A model generated the notes under the pieces. The model ran no database searches. It saw only the letters and a program-made list of their open reading frames with translations, and had not been told where the DNA came from. Below, in pieces: positions 1 through 6,605 of a stretch of DNA of 8,287 bases (position 1 is the stretch's first letter; the number at the start of each line of letters is the position of its first letter). The stretch comes from Amphritea sp. (GTDB lineage: Bacteria; Pseudomonadota; Gammaproteobacteria; Pseudomonadales; Nitrincolaceae): positions 1-8,287 of the forward strand of contig JAIBDA010000051.1 in assembly GCA_024679635.1 (NCBI GenBank), in the 5' to 3' direction. A program made the position numbers and the translations under genes.

Positions 1-272
1 CACTCGTACCTTTCAATAATAGTTCGCTACCTAGAATCGAAGGAGCACGCATCGCCTTAGATTGTGAGCTTTACGATGTCAAAGAGATCGGCAATGCACC
101 TCATCACCTGGTATTTGGTCGGATCAAGAACCTTTATATTGATGACAATGCAGTTGAATTTGATTCTAAAGGTCGCATGAAGATCGCCGCTGATAAAATC
201 GATCCGATTACACGCTTAGGTGGCTCTGAATATATGACGTTTGGAGATATTATTTCAATTTCTCGTGGTTGA
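1..272 (+). CDS. Flavin reductase-like protein, C-terminal part (5' truncated by window)
   Basis: The frame starting at base 3 is open to a TGA at 270-272 and gives 89 residues with no start, so the gene enters from outside the window. The segment RIEGARIALDCELYDV followed by HHLVFGRIKNLYID is typical of the C-terminal half of the flavin reductase-like FMN-binding split-barrel family, where this strand pair lines the flavin pocket. Members reduce flavin with NAD(P)H or bind FMN for a partner enzyme; the partner cannot be told from this fragment. It converges on tauC and is separated from it by a hairpin terminator at 378-407. It is probably not part of the taurine operon, because it lies beyond that terminator and on the opposite strand. 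The family call is fairly sure; the specific function is unknown. Confidence 0.75.
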   Translation, partial: LVPFNNSSLPRIEGARIALDCELYDVKEIGNAPHHLVFGRIKNLYIDDNAVEFDSKGRMKIAADKIDPITRLGGSEYMTFGDIISISRG

Positions 273-361
273 TACTGGTTTAAACACTCCGACTAATACC
301 AATCAAGGCTGTCAGTAAGATGAAAATCCACCCGCATCAAAGACAGAAAAGGGCGCGCCCC

Positions 362-433
362 TGATATTTCAGACACAAAAAAGCCCGATCGTTAGATCAG
401 GCTTTTTCGTTATAAATAGATGGCGGTGAGGGA
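362..433 (-). repeat. Flanking direct repeat copy 1: tRNA-Ser-like 3' tail plus terminator
   Basis: This ~72-bp segment recurs in the same orientation at 8081-8152 with roughly 85-90% identity by eye, including an identical 15-bp run at 372-386 and an identical 10-bp run at 402-411. Read on the minus strand, 432-421 is CCCTCACCGCCA, the same as the acceptor end and CCA of gammaproteobacterial tRNA-Ser(GGA). It is followed by a short spacer and a hairpin terminator, as behind a real tRNA gene. No tRNA body precedes it: the next bases towards tauC do not form a T-arm. It is therefore a fragment, not a gene. It could be a dispersed tRNA-derived repeat or an attachment-site remnant. Confidence 0.7.
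378..407 (-). terminator. Bidirectional intrinsic terminator between flavin reductase gene and tauC
   Basis: The arms 378-390 and 395-407 form a 13-bp stem around the loop GTTA (391-394). The one imperfect position (386/399) is C-A on the + strand but becomes a G-U wobble in minus-strand RNA. The stem is thus better paired in the tauABC direction, where it is followed by a T-rich tail. A-tract and T-tract on either side allow it to stop both the flavin reductase transcript and the tauABC transcript. Confidence 0.85.
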
Positions 434-476
434 ATAACTTACAGCCATCAACCTTTGCTATTTCTTTTAGCTTTCA

Positions 477-1391
477 CTATTTCCCTTTCCAGGGAACCAG
501 TTTTTTCTCCAGATAGCGCATTAACATATCGAACAAGTAAGCGATAATGCCAATTACAAAGATCCCCATAATTACCACATCGGTTACCAGAAACTCTGCG
601 GCATTAAGCACCATAAACCCAAGGCCAGCCTGCGCTGCAACCATCTCCGCAGCAACAAGTGTTGTCCAACCAAAACCTATACCGATTCGCATACCTGTAA
701 GAATTTCAGGTAGTGCGCTTTTTAGAATAATATAGCGGGTTACCTGCCATCTGCTGGCCCCCATTGAATAGGCAGCATGAATCTGCTCAATTGCCACAGA
801 CTTAACACCGGCCCGGGCACTCAGAGCCATCGGAGCAAAGATTGCCAGATAGATCAATATCACTTTTGATACCTCTCCGATACCCAGCCAGATGATAACA
901 AGAGGCAGATACGCTAACGGAGGTAGTGGACGATAGAATTCGATAATTGGATCAAACAAGCCCCGGCCTACGCGATTGACCCCCATCAGGATGCCGATCG
1001 GGATTGCGGTTATCATGGCCAGGGTAAATGCACTGAATACCCTGAACATACTCCAACCAGTATGCTCCAACAATGTGGCGTTAGCAAAGCCGTTGGTTGC
1101 AACCTCCCAGAAACGGGCAACTACATCTATTGGCGAAGGTAAAAACAGCGGTTTAATCCAGCCTAATTCAGTACTTGCCGTCCAGAGTACTAGCAAGCAA
1201 AAGGCAGTAAGGAAGCTTATGGCATTACTTTTACCCTGCCCTGGCGCACCAAAAGCATCGCCGGGCTTCACTGACCCTGCAGCAAATAAGCGCTTAAACT
1301 TTTCCATCGGACCGGGTTTTACAGGCTGACTCTGCGCTGTTGTTGGCGCTTTCGGCTCTGTTGTAGTGCCCTGTTGAGTTATAGTGTTCAT
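477..1391 (-). CDS. tauC: Taurine ABC transporter, permease subunit TauC
   Basis: Inner-membrane permease of the taurine importer, expected to work as a homodimer with TauB as ATPase and TauA as substrate receptor. The 304-residue protein has about six hydrophobic segments (near residues 57-73, 118-138, 155-171, 175-195, 240-260 and 268-288). The cytoplasmic EAA-type coupling loop lies around residues 206-238 (AAYSMGASRWQ...LPEILTGMRIG), which docks the ATPase. The FLPSPIDVV and YRPLPPLAYLPL stretches are typical of the TauC/SsuC branch. The ATG at 1391 is preferred over the in-frame TTG at 1394 because the AAGGAGG at 1407-1401 is 9 nt away and the ATG overlaps the tauB stop as TGATG. The first ~55 residues are a Thr/Pro/Gln/Lys-rich tail absent from E. 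coli TauC, which explains the extra length. Last gene of the tauABC operon. SsuC is the main alternative; context favours TauC. Confidence 0.92.
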   Translation of the reverse strand: MNTITQQGTTTEPKAPTTAQSQPVKPGPMEKFKRLFAAGSVKPGDAFGAPGQGKSNAISFLTAFCLLVLWTASTELGWIKPLFLPSPIDVVARFWEVATNGFANATLLEHTGWSMFRVFSAFTLAMITAIPIGILMGVNRVGRGLFDPIIEFYRPLPPLAYLPLVIIWLGIGEVSKVILIYLAIFAPMALSARAGVKSVAIEQIHAAYSMGASRWQVTRYIILKSALPEILTGMRIGIGFGWTTLVAAEMVAAQAGLGFMVLNAAEFLVTDVVIMGIFVIGIIAYLFDMLMRYLEKKLVPWKGK

Positions 1392-2239
1392 CAATGTATT
1401 CCTCCTTCCGCTTCATCCCCATGAATGATCGAAAGTACCTGCTCCCGGATCTCGATAAATTCAGGCAGTGACTTCACTTTCCGGGCATCTCTGCACTCGA
1501 GAAACTTCTCATTGAAATCTAATTTAAACTCATGTGTGATCCGACCTGGACGCGGTGACATAATAATCAAGCGGGACGCCATAAAGAGTGCTTCTTCTAC
1601 ACTATGTGTAATAAAGAACATCATTTTCTGTGTCTCTTTCCACACATCTAACAAGAGTTCCTGAAGTACCTCGCGTGTCAGGGCATCCAGTGCACCTAAA
1701 GGCTCATCAAGCAACAGCATCTTGGGATCATTGGTCAGGGCCCGAGCAATACCTACCCGCTGCTGCATACCTCCAGAAAGCTGGTAAACCGGGTGCTGAT
1801 GAAAATCTTCCAACCCCACCAGCTTTAGAAAATAGGCAGCCCTTTCCGCACGTGCAGCCTTGCTTACGCCCTGTAATTTAAGACCAAATTCAGTATTTTC
1901 AATAACATTGAGCCAGGGAAGTAGTGCATGCTTCTGGAACACAACGCCACGATCCTGTCCCGGGCCACTAATCTGATCATTCAGGTCCATGCCACAGGCT
2001 ACCCGCGGTAACCCCTTGACGTTATCGTGTTCTCCTAAGGTCAGATAGCCTTGCGAAGGCTGGATAAACCCCGCCATCAAACTTAACAGAGTGGTTTTAC
2101 CACACCCGGAAGCCCCCAAAGCGACAACAAATTCACCAGGTTCAATCGTAAAGTTAATATTGGAAAGCGCCCGGACAGGCTCCCCACCATTCAGCCCCGG
2201 ATACAGCACTGAAACATCGTTAATATGAAGCCTGTTCAT
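1391..2239 (-). CDS. tauB: Taurine ABC transporter, ATP-binding subunit TauB
   Basis: ATPase that powers taurine import through TauC. The 282-residue protein carries all nucleotide-binding motifs: Walker [10 protein letters not shown] (residues 42-50), Q-loop Gln at 102 in [11 protein letters not shown], signature LSGGMQQRV (154-162), Walker B MLLLDEP (174-180), LGALDAL D-loop and switch His 212 in FFITHS. The [11 protein letters not shown] block before the Q-loop is characteristic of the TauB/SsuB/NrtD group. Compared with E. coli TauB there are about 18 additional residues near 71-90, between the first beta hairpin and GPGQDRG, which help account for the greater length. The start is ATG at 2239 with AGGAGGGG at 2250-2243. 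It follows tauA by 49 bp and its stop overlaps the tauC start. Confidence 0.94.
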   Translation of the reverse strand: MNRLHINDVSVLYPGLNGGEPVRALSNINFTIEPGEFVVALGASGCGKTTLLSLMAGFIQPSQGYLTLGEHDNVKGLPRVACGMDLNDQISGPGQDRGVVFQKHALLPWLNVIENTEFGLKLQGVSKAARAERAAYFLKLVGLEDFHQHPVYQLSGGMQQRVGIARALTNDPKMLLLDEPLGALDALTREVLQELLLDVWKETQKMMFFITHSVEEALFMASRLIIMSPRPGRITHEFKLDFNEKFLECRDARKVKSLPEFIEIREQVLSIIHGDEAEGGIH

Positions 2240-2251
2240 AAGCCCCTCCTG

Positions 2252-2275
2252 TTCCGGTAGCCGACGCTACCGGAA
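2252..2275 (-). promoter_or_regulatory. Perfect hairpin in the tauA-tauB intercistronic gap
   Basis: The arms 2252-2261 and 2266-2275 (TTCCGGTAGC / GCTACCGGAA) pair perfectly over 10 bp around a 4-nt loop. The hairpin lies 13 nt after the tauA stop and just before the tauB Shine-Dalgarno site. No T-run follows it in the minus direction, so it is not a standard terminator. From what is known of binding-protein operons such as malE-malF, a likely role is to protect the 3' end of tauA mRNA and keep the receptor more abundant than the membrane components. That role is inference. Confidence 0.65.
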
Positions 2276-2288
2276 TTACGTTCAATGG

Positions 2289-3296
2289 TTAGAGTTTTGC
2301 TGCTGCTTCGGCATAGGAAGGATTAACAAACAGGCTGTAATCACTTTGCAGCTCTGAGATTTTGCCCTGTGCTTTCAGGAACTCAGAAGTAAACATGAGT
2401 GCTTTGGCAGCCCCGCCCTCTTTATCACAGGCTAACCAGCTGCAGCTAAGTTGCTGCTCAAGTGCAGGAAAATCATAGAGTGCGAGGACTGTAGGTACAG
2501 TCTCGACATCGCCACCTGTCATACGGGCAATATTCTTGGCCATCGGAGAGTCTGAACCAAATGTCGCTGCTTGCTGCTTATATTCACCATCAGCGGTACT
2601 GATTAGCTTGATCATTGTGGCAATAAAGTCAGCATTTTCGGCACTGAACTCTTTACTAACCACCATGCCATCGAAGGTCGCTTTACCCCATTTACTCAGA
2701 TCACCTGAGCTAACAAGAACATGACCATCTTCTTTAAGACGACCTAATACCGGATCCCAGATAAAAGCTGCATCGATATCACCACGGATCCATGCAGCAG
2801 AAATTGCATTGGGCTGCATATTCAGCAGTTTGACATCTTTATCACTCAGACCAAACTGCTCCAGAGCAAACAGCGCATGAAAGTGAGTTGTAGAGACAAA
2901 AGGTACCCCTAGGGTCTTACCTTTAAGATCCTGCGGAGCAAGAATATTACTCTCATCTTTTACAACCAGTGCTTCAGCTTCACTGATATTTTCCAGAATC
3001 CAGACCAGCTCAATATCCACACCACGGCTGATAGCTGCAGCGATTGGGCTGGAGCCAGCAGAAGCGATATCGATATCACCTGATGCCATGGCGGTGATCA
3101 CTTTCGCACCAGAGTCAAACCTGCGCCATTCAATATCGACGCCTGTTGCCTGCTCCAGCTGTTTTTCAGCGATAACATGCTTCCATGGGTTCATCATGCC
3201 CTGATAACCGATTGTTACTGTATCCGACAGTGCCGATGTTGATATCAACAAGCCCGCCATGGCAGCGGTAGCTGATTTAATAAAATGACCTTTCAT
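2289..3296 (-). CDS. tauA: Taurine ABC transporter, periplasmic substrate-binding protein TauA
   Basis: Soluble periplasmic receptor that delivers taurine to TauBC. The 335-residue precursor starts with a Sec signal peptide: charged MKGHFIK, a hydrophobic core, and a probable cleavage after ALS at residue 24. The mature part matches the TauA/SsuA/NrtA type II fold: WRRFDSGAKVITAMASGDID (58-77), AGSSPIAAA (80-88), VPFVSTTHFHALFALEQFG (131-149) and GDIDAAFIWDPVLG (172-185). The STTH and FIWDP segments lie in the ligand cleft in the family. The Asp-Ser-Gly and WDP patterns favour a taurine receptor over an alkanesulfonate one. Two nearby cysteines (285 and 290, in CSWLAC) could form a small periplasmic disulfide. 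The start is ATG at 3296 with AGGAG just upstream. First gene of tauABC, divergent from tauR. Confidence 0.92.
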   Translation of the reverse strand: MKGHFIKSATAAMAGLLISTSALSDTVTIGYQGMMNPWKHVIAEKQLEQATGVDIEWRRFDSGAKVITAMASGDIDIASAGSSPIAAAISRGVDIELVWILENISEAEALVVKDESNILAPQDLKGKTLGVPFVSTTHFHALFALEQFGLSDKDVKLLNMQPNAISAAWIRGDIDAAFIWDPVLGRLKEDGHVLVSSGDLSKWGKATFDGMVVSKEFSAENADFIATMIKLISTADGEYKQQAATFGSDSPMAKNIARMTGGDVETVPTVLALYDFPALEQQLSCSWLACDKEGGAAKALMFTSEFLKAQGKISELQSDYSLFVNPSYAEAAAKL

Positions 3297-3357
3297 ATAA
3301 AACTCCTGCGGTAGTTGTGAAATCTGTTATTCACCTTAGAAGTTGTGCAGAAACTAG

Positions 3358-3391
3358 GGATAGAGCCAGTTTTTGCAATCGATTGGGCCAG
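3358..3391 (-). promoter_or_regulatory. Putative TauR operator for tauABC: two direct 12-bp sites, 22-bp period
   Basis: Read on the minus strand, CTGGCCCAATCG starts at 3391 and CTGGCTCTATCC starts at 3369, exactly 22 bp (about two helical turns) apart. Both fit CTGGNYCNAW, as do the two sites before isfE, which have the same 22-bp period. The second site begins 73 bp from the tauA ATG and ends where the -35 would lie, a position suited to activation. MocR-type regulators of the GabR and TauR kind are known to bind direct repeats. Assignment to TauR is inference. Confidence 0.65.
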
Positions 3392-3400
3392 TTATCCGTT

Positions 3401-3412
3401 CTGGTTCCATTT
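3401..3412 (+). promoter_or_regulatory. Single CTGG-type site facing tauR
   Basis: CTGGTTCCATTT fits the same CTGGNYCNAW pattern but has no partner 22 bp away on this strand. It lies 58 bp before the tauR ATG and opposite in direction to the tauA sites, so it may serve autoregulation by TauR or be a chance match. Confidence 0.35.
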
Positions 3413-3458
3413 TTGCTTTAAATCAGAGCAAACATTGTGCCCACACAGGTATCTACGA

Positions 3459-4925
3459 ATGCCAGAACAGCTACTATCCATCGATTTTGATATGGAAAGA
3501 ACCCTGCAGGATCAGATAAAGGAACACCTTATCAACTTGATTCTGGGGGGCTTTTTCGCCATTGATTCACCCCTACCCTCATCCAGAAAACTATCTGAAA
3601 TACTTGGTGTTTCTCGCAATACGATCACTCTGATCTATGAGGGGATGGTAGATGGCGGTTACCTTGTGGCTAAACCAAGGCGAGGCCACTTTATTGCACC
3701 AACTTATCATCGCATCGAACAGTTACGCACCAAAGCAAACCATCAGGAATCACAACTCTCAACAGACTGGTCTGATCGTTTTATAAAAACACCCAGCGAA
3801 AATACCAATATTGTTAAACCGACCGACTGGTCATCTTTCGAGTATCCATTTATCTACGGGCAGATTCAGAATGAGTTCTTTCCGCTCAAAGAGTGGCGAC
3901 AGTGCTCACGAAAAGCCCTGTCAGGTAACTGGGCTTATCACTGGCTCAATGACCAGGTCGATATGGATGATCCCATGCTGGTTGAGCAGCTGAAGACACA
4001 GATACTGCCAAGAAGAGGCATATACGCTGATACAAAACAGATTCTGGTCACCCTGGGCACCCAGAACTCTCTCTATTTACTGGCCAACCTTCTGTTGGAT
4101 AGAAAAACAACCATTGGTATGGAAGATCCGGGCTACAGGGAAGCATTCAACATATTTTCTATGTTCGATGCTAACAAGGTTCTACAACCAGTTGATGCAT
4201 CCGGCATTATAATTAATGAGCAACTGCATGACTGCGACTATCTCTACCTGACTCCCAGTCATCAGGTGCCTACCGGAGCAGAACTATCAGAACAACGTCG
4301 TAAAGAACTGCTCCAACTGGCCAGGGACAAAGACATGATCCTGATAGAGGACGATTACGATAGCGAGATAAACCAGGCCACAAACCCCATCCCCGCGCTT
4401 AAGGCGATGGATAGTGATAACAGAGTAATCTATATCGGCAGCTTATCTAAATCTGTCTCGCCCGGCATACGGGTCGGCTATATGATTGCAGATGAGGAGC
4501 TGATATCGGAGATCAGGGCACTACGTCGACTTATGTACCGCCACCCCCCGACGATCAACCAGCGTCAGGTCGCGCTGTTTCTTTCCCAGGGTCACTATGA
4601 TGCTTATCTCAGGAAGATTCGCGAGTTATACCGCCAGAAAGAGCTGAGGATGTTCAATGCGTTACAGGAGTATCTGCCAGAGATGTTGACCAGCCCATTA
4701 ACCCCAGGCTGCACATCGGTATGGCTGGAAGCCGATGAAACGATAAATACCGAACACCTGTCCTGGCAGGCCAGCCGCAAAAGTATACTGATCGAATCTG
4801 GTGCAATACATTTTCTGCGCGAGAATCCACCGCAAAACTTCTTCAGGTTAGGCTTTTCAGCCATTCAGGTGCATAAAATTGAGCCAGGAATTGCAGCCCT
4901 GAGCAATTTAATCCGACAATTCTGA
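3459..4925 (+). CDS. tauR: MocR/GabR-family transcriptional regulator TauR
   Basis: A cytoplasmic, PLP-dependent transcription factor, probably activating the taurine genes. From the ATG at 3459 it has 488 residues, the usual size for the family. An N-terminal GntR winged helix spans about residues 10-80 (LPSSRKLSEILGVSRNT, then YEGMVDGGYLVAKPRRGHF). A linker runs to ~125, followed by a fold type I aminotransferase-like domain. That domain keeps LTPSHQVPTG (264-273), IEDDYDSE (296-303) and the presumed PLP lysine 331 in GSLSKSVSPGIRVGY. An upstream in-frame GTG at 3345 would add 38 residues, but those codons run through the CTGG operator sites and precede the conserved start of the HTH, so the ATG with a modest CAGG at 3446-3449 is chosen. 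Position between tauABC and tpa supports TauR; ligand and sign of regulation are inferred. Confidence 0.88.
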   Translation: MPEQLLSIDFDMERTLQDQIKEHLINLILGGFFAIDSPLPSSRKLSEILGVSRNTITLIYEGMVDGGYLVAKPRRGHFIAPTYHRIEQLRTKANHQESQLSTDWSDRFIKTPSENTNIVKPTDWSSFEYPFIYGQIQNEFFPLKEWRQCSRKALSGNWAYHWLNDQVDMDDPMLVEQLKTQILPRRGIYADTKQILVTLGTQNSLYLLANLLLDRKTTIGMEDPGYREAFNIFSMFDANKVLQPVDASGIIINEQLHDCDYLYLTPSHQVPTGAELSEQRRKELLQLARDKDMILIEDDYDSEINQATNPIPALKAMDSDNRVIYIGSLSKSVSPGIRVGYMIADEELISEIRALRRLMYRHPPTINQRQVALFLSQGHYDAYLRKIRELYRQKELRMFNALQEYLPEMLTSPLTPGCTSVWLEADETINTEHLSWQASRKSILIESGAIHFLRENPPQNFFRLGFSAIQVHKIEPGIAALSNLIRQF

Positions 4926-4929
4926 AAGT

Positions 4930-4963
4930 CTGGCCCCATAAAGTGCCCCATCTGGACCTAATA
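4930..4963 (+). promoter_or_regulatory. Putative TauR operator for isfE-isfD-tpa: two direct 12-bp sites, 22-bp period
   Basis: CTGGCCCCATAA (4930-4941) and CTGGACCTAATA (4952-4963) are direct repeats whose starts are exactly 22 bp apart. The second begins 75 bp before the isfE ATG. The arrangement copies that of the minus-strand pair ahead of tauA (73 bp). From memory, Rhodobacter capsulatus TauR also acts at CTGGAC-type direct repeats in the tpa promoter, which would agree; this is not checked here. Confidence 0.7.
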
Positions 4964-4983
4964 GCTAAACACAAAGATCTCCT

Positions 4984-5037
4984 AAGTTAATCATCAATAC
5001 GTTGCATCCGCCTTAGCAACACAAAGATGATTAACTT
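4984..5037 (+). promoter_or_regulatory. Perfect 12-bp inverted repeat covering the isfE start codon
   Basis: AAGTTAATCATC (4984-4995) and GATGATTAACTT (5026-5037) are perfect reverse complements separated by 30 bp. A nested GTTGC (5001-5005) / GCAAC (5016-5020) pair lies inside. The right arm contains the ATG at 5027-5029. In RNA that includes both arms, the start codon would be locked in a long stem. If the -10 lies within the left arm, as the spacing from the CTGG sites suggests, the repeat would act only as DNA. No strong Shine-Dalgarno site is seen before the ATG. Confidence 0.5.
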
Positions 5038-5788
5038 TGGAACGACTGTGATTTTTGAACATATTGAATATGCCATACCGCTGATTTTCATAGCCGCTTT
5101 TGTAAGGGCTTATGCCGGATTTGGCTTCGCCGCGATTTCCATAGTCGGCCTTAACATCATCTGGCCACCCTATATCAGCGTACCCGTGATTCTTCTGATA
5201 GATCTGATCTGTGGTATCAGCCTGATTCCCGGTGCCTACAAACAGGTGGATAAACAGACACTGATTAATCTGTTCTCCGGCGCCCTGCTGGGTGCCCCCC
5301 TGGGAATCTGCTTTCTTCTTTATATACCGGAGCTCTGGTTTAAAATATCCATCAGTCTGTTTGTTCTGGCATTGTGTGTCAGGATGGCGCTGCTCAGAAA
5401 AAAAGCTGAAAAACCCCTGACTGCGCGGAATAACAAACTGATCGGTGGAGCCTCGGCGGCAATCACAGCGGCAGCTTCTGTCGGTGGTCCACCGCTGGTG
5501 ATCTACCTGTTAGGCAGTAATCTGCGCCCTGAAAAACAGCGCGCCCTGCTGATTGTTTTTCTGGCCGCAACCTCCCTGCTTTCAATAGCCATGATGCTCT
5601 TAACAGGCATTGCAACCAGCGAAATTGTTATCCCTGCCCTACTGCTGCTCTTACCAGCCTTTGCAGGCATTTACCTTGGCCATCGCTTTTTTAATTACAG
5701 CCAACCTAAATCATTCAGGCCTATTGCTATCCCCATTCTCACCGTGATGGCAATCAGCAGCCTGGCAATTAATTTTAATCAAATTTAA
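5027..5788 (+). CDS. isfE: TSUP (TauE/SafE, DUF81) family membrane protein, probable isethionate exporter
   Basis: A 253-residue inner-membrane protein with around eight hydrophobic segments, the usual TSUP size. The N-terminal AGFGFAAISIVG (residues 30-41) and the second-half GGPPLVIYLLGS (153-164) are the two related family motifs, each opening one half of the internal repeat. Known TSUP members export sulfite, sulfoacetate or related sulfonates. The next gene looks like a sulfoacetaldehyde reductase and no sulfite-releasing enzyme is in the cluster, so isethionate is the expected cargo, as proposed for IsfE of Chromohalobacter salexigens. The ATG at 5027 has no convincing ribosome site and sits in an inverted repeat. 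A GTG at 5048, preceded by GGAA, is a possible alternative start that would cost seven residues. It has its own operator upstream and heads the isfE-isfD-tpa unit. Family is certain; substrate is inferred. Confidence 0.78.
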   Translation: MINFGTTVIFEHIEYAIPLIFIAAFVRAYAGFGFAAISIVGLNIIWPPYISVPVILLIDLICGISLIPGAYKQVDKQTLINLFSGALLGAPLGICFLLYIPELWFKISISLFVLALCVRMALLRKKAEKPLTARNNKLIGGASAAITAAASVGGPPLVIYLLGSNLRPEKQRALLIVFLAATSLLSIAMMLLTGIATSEIVIPALLLLLPAFAGIYLGHRFFNYSQPKSFRPIAIPILTVMAISSLAINFNQI

Positions 5789-5811
5789 CCCCCCCTTAAC
5801 CACGTGTGTAG

Positions 5812-6591
<780 letters not shown>

Positions 6592-6605
6592 AACAGGAGC
6601 AGGAA

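Larger units (their letters stand above)
3297..3458. promoter_or_regulatory. Divergent tauA / tauR promoter region
   Basis: This 162-bp gap between the tauA start and the chosen tauR start must hold both promoters. It contains three CTGG-type sites (listed separately). On the minus strand, a weak -10-like AATAAC at 3331-3326 lies 38 bp downstream of the second tauA-directed site. Its -35 is poor, as expected for an activator-dependent promoter. On the + strand, an AT-rich stretch near 3416-3422 could be the tauR -10. The exact promoters are tentative. Confidence 0.55.

Noticed and set aside
1..272. Flavin reductase partner of an alkanesulfonate monooxygenase (SsuE-like) belonging to the taurine pathway
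   Set aside because: The fragment is of the split-barrel type rather than SsuE, faces the other way, is cut off by a terminator, and no monooxygenase gene is in the window.
351..360. 10-bp GC palindrome GGGCGCGCCC immediately before flanking repeat copy 1
   Set aside because: It is too short for a terminator, has no T-tract, and no second copy is found at the other repeat; possibly a chance palindrome.
421..432. A tRNA-Ser gene
   Set aside because: Only the 12-nt acceptor/CCA end is present; no T-arm, anticodon arm or D-arm precedes it on the minus strand.
976..1329. 117-residue + strand open frame opposite tauC
   Set aside because: It lies wholly opposite conserved permease sequence, and its composition is that of a shadow frame.
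1392..1394. TTG at 1394 as the tauC start
   Set aside because: The adjacent ATG at 1391 overlaps the tauB stop as TGATG and lies at a good distance from AAGGAGG; the TTG adds one residue only.
3345..3458. 38-residue N-terminal extension of TauR from a GTG at 3345
   Set aside because: The added residues do not resemble the start of a GntR domain, the extension runs through the CTGG operator sites, and the ATG at 3459 gives the usual MocR length.
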